From Haloarculaceae archaeon (GTDB taxonomy: Archaea > Halobacteriota > Halobacteria > Halobacteriales > Haloarculaceae), in NCBI GenBank assembly GCA_018609665.1, contig JAHENN010000189.1, positions 1 through 8,778 on the forward strand: DNA of 8,778 bases, read 5' to 3'. Of this stretch, positions 5,050 to 8,778 are shown in pieces. Both the position numbers and the translations under genes were made by a program. How positions within the stretch are numbered: position 1 is the first letter of the stretch; every line of letters starts with the position of its first letter. Under the pieces are notes generated by a model, which saw only the letters and a list, made by a program, of their open reading frames with translations, had not been told where the DNA came from and searched no databases.

Positions 5050-6360
5050 ATGGCCGAACTGTCGCTTCCCGACGCCCCCGACGCACCCGAGGTTCCGTCG
5101 GCCGCGACCGACGGGGTCTGGCTGCGCTGTATCGACTGCGGCCACGACCACCCGCCGTTCGACGCGGTCCGGTACACCTGCGGGGAGTGCGACGGGCTGC
5201 TGGAGGTGCGGTACGCGACCCACCCGACCTTCGACGAGTTCGAGGGGTCGGGCGTGTGGCGCTACGCCGCGGCCCTGCCGTTCGACTCCGGCGTCACGCT
5301 CCCGGAGGGGGACACGCCGCTGCACCGCGTCCCCCGGCTGGAGGAGTCGGTCGGCGTCCGGAACCTCCGGGTGAAACACGAGGGGATGAACCCCACCGGC
5401 TCGTTCAAGGACCGCGGGATGACGGTCGGCGTCCGGGTCGCACGGGAGGTCGGCGTCGACCGGCTGGCCTGCGCCTCGACGGGCAACACCTCGGCGGCGC
5501 TGGCCGCCTACGGCGCCCGGGGCGGTCTCGAGACGCTCGTGCTGCTGCCGCAGGGGAAGGTCGCCGCCGGGAAGATCGCCCAGGCGAGCCTCCACGGCGC
5601 CCGCATCCTCGAGGTCGACGGCAACTTCGACGACTGTCTCGACATCGTCCGGGAGCTGACCGACCGCGGGGAGGCGTACCTGCTGAACTCGCTGAACCCG
5701 TTCCGGCTGGAGGGTCAGAAGACCATCGGCCTGGAGATCCTCGAGGAGTTCTACGCCGACGAGGGCCGGTTCCCCGACCGGATCGTCCTGCCGGTCGGCA
5801 ACGCCGGCAACACCGCGGCGCTGTACAAGTGCTTCCGGGAGCTGGTCCGGGGCGGCGACCTCGCGCCGGGGGACGTGCCGAAGCTCACCGGCGTCCAGGC
5901 CGAAGGGGCCGCGCCGATGGTCGAGGCCGTCGAGTCCGGCGCCGACGGCGTCGAGCGGTGGGACGACGTCGAGACCGTCGCCACGGCCATCCGCATCGGC
6001 AACCCGGTCAACGCGCCGAAGGCGCTGCCCGGCATCCGCGAGACCGGCGGCACCGCCGTCGCGGTCTCCGACGAGGAGATAACGGACGCCCAGCGCGAAC
6101 TCGCGGGCGAGGGCGTCGGCGTCGAGCCGGCGTCGGCGGCCTCCGTCGCCGGCCTCCGGAAGCTCCGCGAGTCGGGCGTCGTCGACTCCGGCGAGGACGT
6201 CGTCTGTCTCACGACGGGGCACCTGCTGAAGGACCCCGACGCCGCCGCCGACGCCGGCGCCGACCCCGAACCGGTCCCCGACAGCACCGACGCCGTGCTG
6301 GCGCACCTGGCCGGCAGGGACGTCGGCGGCCTGCTCGGCCGGCTCCGTCGGCTGTTCTGA
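5050..6360 (+). CDS. thrC: Threonine synthase with N-terminal zinc ribbon
   Basis: Fold type II PLP enzyme converting O-phosphohomoserine to threonine. The 436 residues begin with a four-cysteine zinc ribbon, CIDC (27-30) and CGEC (44-47). NPTGSFKDRGM (114-124) follows with Schiff-base Lys120. Other blocks are STGNTSAA (143-150), LLPQGKV (165-171), VGNAGN (249-254, the PLP-phosphate loop), GNPVNAPKAL (317-326), EPASAAS (359-365) and TTGH (388-391). The NPTGSFKDRG block and zinc ribbon favour threonine synthase over threonine dehydratase or cysteine synthase. Residues 394-411 form an Ala/Asp/Pro linker, and the last ~25 form an amphipathic helix ending RLRRLF, an unusual tail for the family. 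ATG 5050 fits a leaderless start. Haloarchaea often carry more than one threonine-synthase paralogue, so this could be a paralogue with altered substrate. Confidence 0.93.
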   Translation: MAELSLPDAPDAPEVPSAATDGVWLRCIDCGHDHPPFDAVRYTCGECDGLLEVRYATHPTFDEFEGSGVWRYAAALPFDSGVTLPEGDTPLHRVPRLEESVGVRNLRVKHEGMNPTGSFKDRGMTVGVRVAREVGVDRLACASTGNTSAALAAYGARGGLETLVLLPQGKVAAGKIAQASLHGARILEVDGNFDDCLDIVRELTDRGEAYLLNSLNPFRLEGQKTIGLEILEEFYADEGRFPDRIVLPVGNAGNTAALYKCFRELVRGGDLAPGDVPKLTGVQAEGAAPMVEAVESGADGVERWDDVETVATAIRIGNPVNAPKALPGIRETGGTAVAVSDEEITDAQRELAGEGVGVEPASAASVAGLRKLRESGVVDSGEDVVCLTTGHLLKDPDAAADAGADPEPVPDSTDAVLAHLAGRDVGGLLGRLRRLF

Positions 6361-6382
6361 GCGCCGAGACGGTCGTGGGCTT

Positions 6383-6389
6383 CTTTTCG
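6383..6389 (+). promoter_or_regulatory. Putative leaderless promoter element of the DsrE-like gene
   Basis: CTTTTCG lies 28 bases before GTG 6411 in the 50-bp gap after thrC. It has the same core and spacing as the element before thrC, which supports GTG 6411 as the start. It is a weak TATA match, and read-through from thrC is equally possible. Confidence 0.4.
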
Positions 6390-6410
6390 ACGCGGACCGA
6401 CCACACGGTC

Positions 6411-6770
6411 GTGACCGACCAGCACGGCACCGTGGCCCACGTCACGACGGACGACCGGACCGGCTGGGAGCGGGCGCTGCGGAACCTGCGGAACCTGGCC
6501 GACGACGGCTCGGTGCCGACGCCGGCCGGCCGGCTGGTGATGGTCGTCAACGGCCCCGCCGTCCGGTTCCTGCTCGCGGCCGCGCCGGACGCGGCGGCGG
6601 TGACGCGGGCGACGGAGGCGGGCGTGACCGTCGTCGCCTGCGAGAACTCCCTCTCGCGGCTCGGCCACGAGCCGGCCGACCTCGCCGACGGGGTCGAGAC
6701 CGTCCCCTCGGGGGTGGCCGAGGCCGTCCGGCTCCAGCAGGGCGGGGAGAACTACCTCAAGCTCCCCTGA
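6411..6770 (+). CDS. DsrE-like small protein
   Basis: The product of 119 residues from GTG 6411 has the alternating strand/helix layout of the DsrE/DsrF-like family: GTVAHVTTDD (6-15), helix RALRNLRNLA (21-30), strand RLVMVVNGPAV (41-51), helix to about 70, strand VTVVACENSL (72-81), and an end rich in ETVPSGVAEAVRLQQGG (96-112). These proteins handle sulfur relay or bind small ligands. A single cysteine, Cys77, sits where DsrE-type proteins often have their reactive Cys ('VxxCxNSL'). Alternative starts are GTG 6375 and GTG 6432; 6411 is chosen because a T-rich element lies 28 bases upstream and the N-terminus then matches the family's first strand. It follows thrC after 50 bp and ends overlapping the converging hydrolase by 14 bases. 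The exact function is unknown. Confidence 0.78.
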   Translation: MTDQHGTVAHVTTDDRTGWERALRNLRNLADDGSVPTPAGRLVMVVNGPAVRFLLAAAPDAAAVTRATEAGVTVVACENSLSRLGHEPADLADGVETVPSGVAEAVRLQQGGENYLKLP

Positions 6771-8778
6771 CTTCCGGCTCCGGCGTCCGGGCGGTCGTCG
6801 CCTCCAGGAGGAGCGTCGTCGTCGACTCGCCGGCCGGGACCTCGACGTCGTGGGTTCCGTCGGTCGTCGCCAGCCGGACCGTCGCCGGCGCGTCGCTGTC
6901 GACCCCGAGGGTGAGCTCCTCGCCGACGTCGAGGCCGGCGGCCTCGACCCACAGCACGACCGAGGCGACGCCCTCCAGGCGGAGCTTGAGGCGGTTCTGC
7001 GGCCCGGTCCGGTCGTCGACGGCCGGCGTCTCCCACTGGACGCCGCGGCTGAGGTGCCGCCGCGGCTCGCCGCCGTACCGCGTGAAGGTGCCGACCTCCG
7101 GGGGGGCGTACCCCTCGGCGTAGGAGACGGCGTCGACGAACCCGGAGTTGCGGTCCTCGTGGGGCTCGACATCGGACACCCAGTAGGCGCCGTCGTGGAC
7201 CAGCCCGACCTCCGGGTGGTCGAGGTCGGGGACGTGCCGGTAGGTCACCCGGCGCGGGTTGCGGATGACCCTCCCGCGGCCGAGAAACTCCGGGACGCCG
7301 GTCCAGCGGTCCCGCGCGCCGAAGGAGAGGTGCGTCTCCGCGGGGAAGACGTCGAACTGGTGGCGGTAGCCGTGCCGTCTGAGCCGGCGGGCGTAGTTGT
7401 CCGGCGAGATCACCGGCACCAGCGGGTCGCCCAGCCCGTTCCAGATGAGCATCGGCACGTGCCGGAGGTTCTCGGTGATGCCGAGGGCGCTGGAGGGGCC
7501 CTCGGTGAAGACGTTGAGCAGCCGGCCGCCGCCCTCGCCGCCGAACAGCGTCGTCGTCAGCGACGGCGGCGCCTCCGCGAGCCCGCCGGTGAGCCCCTCG
7601 ATCGGGTCCTCCGTCGGCGGCCCGACGACGGAGAAGCCGCGACCGAAGAGGTCCGGACACTGCGCCGCGAGCACGCAGGTGCCGAAGCCGCCCATCGAGT
7701 AGCCGCCCAGCGTCACCCGCGAGCGGTCGACGTCGATCCGGGTCTCGAGGTCGCGCCAGGCCTCGAAGACGTCCAGCTCGGCCTCCCGCTGGTACCACCG
7801 CCCCGGGCCCCGCGCCTGTGGCATCATCACGACGGCGTCGTTCGGCTCGCTGAGCCCCGTGACCAGGTTCGGCGTGTAGACGGCGTACTGCGTGTACGAA
7901 CAGCCCAGCGAGTGCAGCAGCACCACCAGCGGCGCCGGCTCCTCCAGCCCCTCCGGAACGTAGGCGCTGTACGGCTGGATGCGCCCCTCGAGGACGTCGC
8001 GGTCGGTGTCGACGCCCTCGCCGAGGTAGTACCGCGAGGGGTACAGCAGCGAGACGATGCCGCTGTCCGGCGTGTTCCGCTCGACGACGCCGTCCCGGAG
8101 CTTCCGGAAGTCGACGTCGGCGCCGAACGGCGAGACGTCCCGGTCGGCCAGCGCCGTCGCCTGGCCGTGTTCCCGCCAGTTGCCCTCGCCGAGCACCCGC
8201 GGCGACCGGTCCAGCAGCCGGTCGAGCAGCGCGTGGCCGACGCCGGTGACGTCCAGCAGGTCGAACAGCCCGCGGCCGACGTCCAGCGGCCCCAGGTTCC
8301 GGTTGTACGGCTCGTCGAACCGGAAGCCGACGTTGAAGACCGGCGGCGCAGCCCGGCCCTCCCGCGCGCCGCCGGGCGTCGTCTCGTCGGGGTCGACGGC
8401 GATCGGCTCGAAGCGATTCTCCTCGTCGTCCCAGAGGCCGACGACGAGGTAGTGCCGCCAGGTCTCCTCGCCCGGCTCTAACGGGACCTCGACCTCGAGT
8501 TGGTTGCGGCGGACGTCGACGTCGAGGCGGTCGTCGTCGAGGGGCTGGCCGTCGAGTTCGGCGCCGGTGCCCCAGGCGACGAGGCGGTGGTCGACCGGCG
8601 CGCCGAGGTCGCCCAGGCCGTAGCCCCAGTCCGTCCGGCGGTCCTCGCCGCCGACGACGTCGGGCGCCGCCTCGGTGTCGATGCCGACGGCGACGGCGGC
8701 GGCGTCCGGCTCCAGCATCGTGTTGAGGGTGATACGGTAGACGACGCCGCCGTCGGTGGGGCGGGCGCGGAACTCCAG
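6757..8778 (-). CDS. Large alpha/beta hydrolase (prolyl-oligopeptidase/esterase-like), N-terminus beyond window
   Basis: The frame stays open to the right edge and reads sensibly beyond ATG 8718 (GGVVYRITLNT), so the gene is 5'-truncated and at least 673 residues long. Counting from Met at 8718: residues 1-115 are beta-rich and contain WGYGLGD (31-37), perhaps an accessory beta-sandwich. A linker follows at about 116-240, then the hydrolase core at about 245-470. Core motifs are VVLLHSLG (265-272, oxyanion region), nucleophile Ser341 in GGYSMGG (338-344), Asp431 in WNGLGDPLVPV, and His463 in ETHLSFG. A C-terminal region of about 185 residues looks beta-rich (strands near 489-495, 576-590, 600-618, 624-638). 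The triad looks complete, so the enzyme is probably active as an esterase or peptidase on an unknown substrate. Whether it is secreted cannot be told because the N-terminus is missing. It converges on the DsrE-like gene with a 14-base overlap. Confidence 0.85.
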   Translation of the reverse strand: MEFRARPTDGGVVYRITLNTMLEPDAAAVAVGIDTEAAPDVVGGEDRRTDWGYGLGDLGAPVDHRLVAWGTGAELDGQPLDDDRLDVDVRRNQLEVEVPLEPGEETWRHYLVVGLWDDEENRFEPIAVDPDETTPGGAREGRAAPPVFNVGFRFDEPYNRNLGPLDVGRGLFDLLDVTGVGHALLDRLLDRSPRVLGEGNWREHGQATALADRDVSPFGADVDFRKLRDGVVERNTPDSGIVSLLYPSRYYLGEGVDTDRDVLEGRIQPYSAYVPEGLEEPAPLVVLLHSLGCSYTQYAVYTPNLVTGLSEPNDAVVMMPQARGPGRWYQREAELDVFEAWRDLETRIDVDRSRVTLGGYSMGGFGTCVLAAQCPDLFGRGFSVVGPPTEDPIEGLTGGLAEAPPSLTTTLFGGEGGGRLLNVFTEGPSSALGITENLRHVPMLIWNGLGDPLVPVISPDNYARRLRRHGYRHQFDVFPAETHLSFGARDRWTGVPEFLGRGRVIRNPRRVTYRHVPDLDHPEVGLVHDGAYWVSDVEPHEDRNSGFVDAVSYAEGYAPPEVGTFTRYGGEPRRHLSRGVQWETPAVDDRTGPQNRLKLRLEGVASVVLWVEAAGLDVGEELTLGVDSDAPATVRLATTDGTHDVEVPAGESTTTLLLEATTARTPEPEVRGA

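Noticed and set aside
4891..6306. 471-codon minus-strand ORF opposite thrC
   Set aside because: Antisense shadow; no recognisable domain, whereas the plus strand has every threonine synthase motif.
4779..6410. Long plus-strand frame running through thrC
   Set aside because: Arg/Gly-rich out-of-phase reading of thrC. Only its end (from 6411) is a real gene, the DsrE-like protein.
6850..8481. 543-codon plus-strand ORF opposite the hydrolase
   Set aside because: Val/Arg/Glu-rich shadow without motifs; the minus strand carries an intact catalytic triad.
8716..8718. ATG at 8718 (minus) as the hydrolase start
   Set aside because: The frame stays open and protein-like for 20 more codons to the window edge (GGVVYRITLNT), so the true start lies further right.
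1..8778. tRNA or rRNA genes, CRISPR arrays, insertion sequences, origins
   Set aside because: No cloverleaf-like segment, regular spacer-repeat array, terminal inverted repeats, transposase motif or origin-like repeat cluster was seen on either strand.

Overview
This window reads as chromosomal DNA of a halophilic archaeon (class Halobacteria). The sequence is very GC-rich with G/C-ending codons. The proteins are rich in Asp and Glu and poor in Lys. Several genes have a TATA-like element about 26-29 bases before the start codon, as expected for leaderless haloarchaeal transcripts. The genus cannot be told from what is visible. Nothing here looks like a mobile element, CRISPR array, RNA gene or defence island: it is mostly a housekeeping amino-acid biosynthesis region.

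Layout. Positions 1-3983 (+) hold the distal half of an arginine operon: argB (5' end cut by the window edge), a 208-bp spacer, argD, argE/lysK and argF. argD/argE and argE/argF overlap by four bases (GTGA, ATGA). In haloarchaea this order and the LysK-like ArgE point to the LysW/ArgW carrier-protein route: kinase (ArgB), aminotransferase (ArgD) and carrier-releasing hydrolase (ArgE) deliver ornithine, which ArgF carbamoylates to citrulline. The expected upstream partners (argX, argC, lysW) would lie left of the window. The argB-argD spacer contains a 71-codon reading frame with a strong Shine-Dalgarno sequence and ATGA overlaps at both ends. It is the most curious thing in the window.

Positions 4065-4445 (+) encode a TrmB-like winged-helix regulator with its own leaderless-type promoter framed by an inverted repeat. 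It converges on a 52-residue minus-strand gene (4442-4600); both stop codons lie inside one CTAG. That small gene diverges from a 79-residue Cys/His-rich small protein (4723-4962, +) across a 122-bp AT-richer promoter region with ACGT repeated every 8 bp.

Positions 5050-6360 (+) encode a zinc-ribbon threonine synthase (thrC), followed by a 119-residue DsrE-like protein (6411-6770, +). Each is preceded by a CTTTTC element 28-29 bases before its start. Converging on the DsrE-like gene with a 14-base overlap is a large minus-strand alpha/beta hydrolase (6757 to beyond 8778), whose N-terminus runs off the right edge.

I see no convincing new multi-gene system. The observations worth following are the doubly coupled small ORF inside the arg operon, the two small proteins with their divergent promoter, and the multidomain hydrolase.
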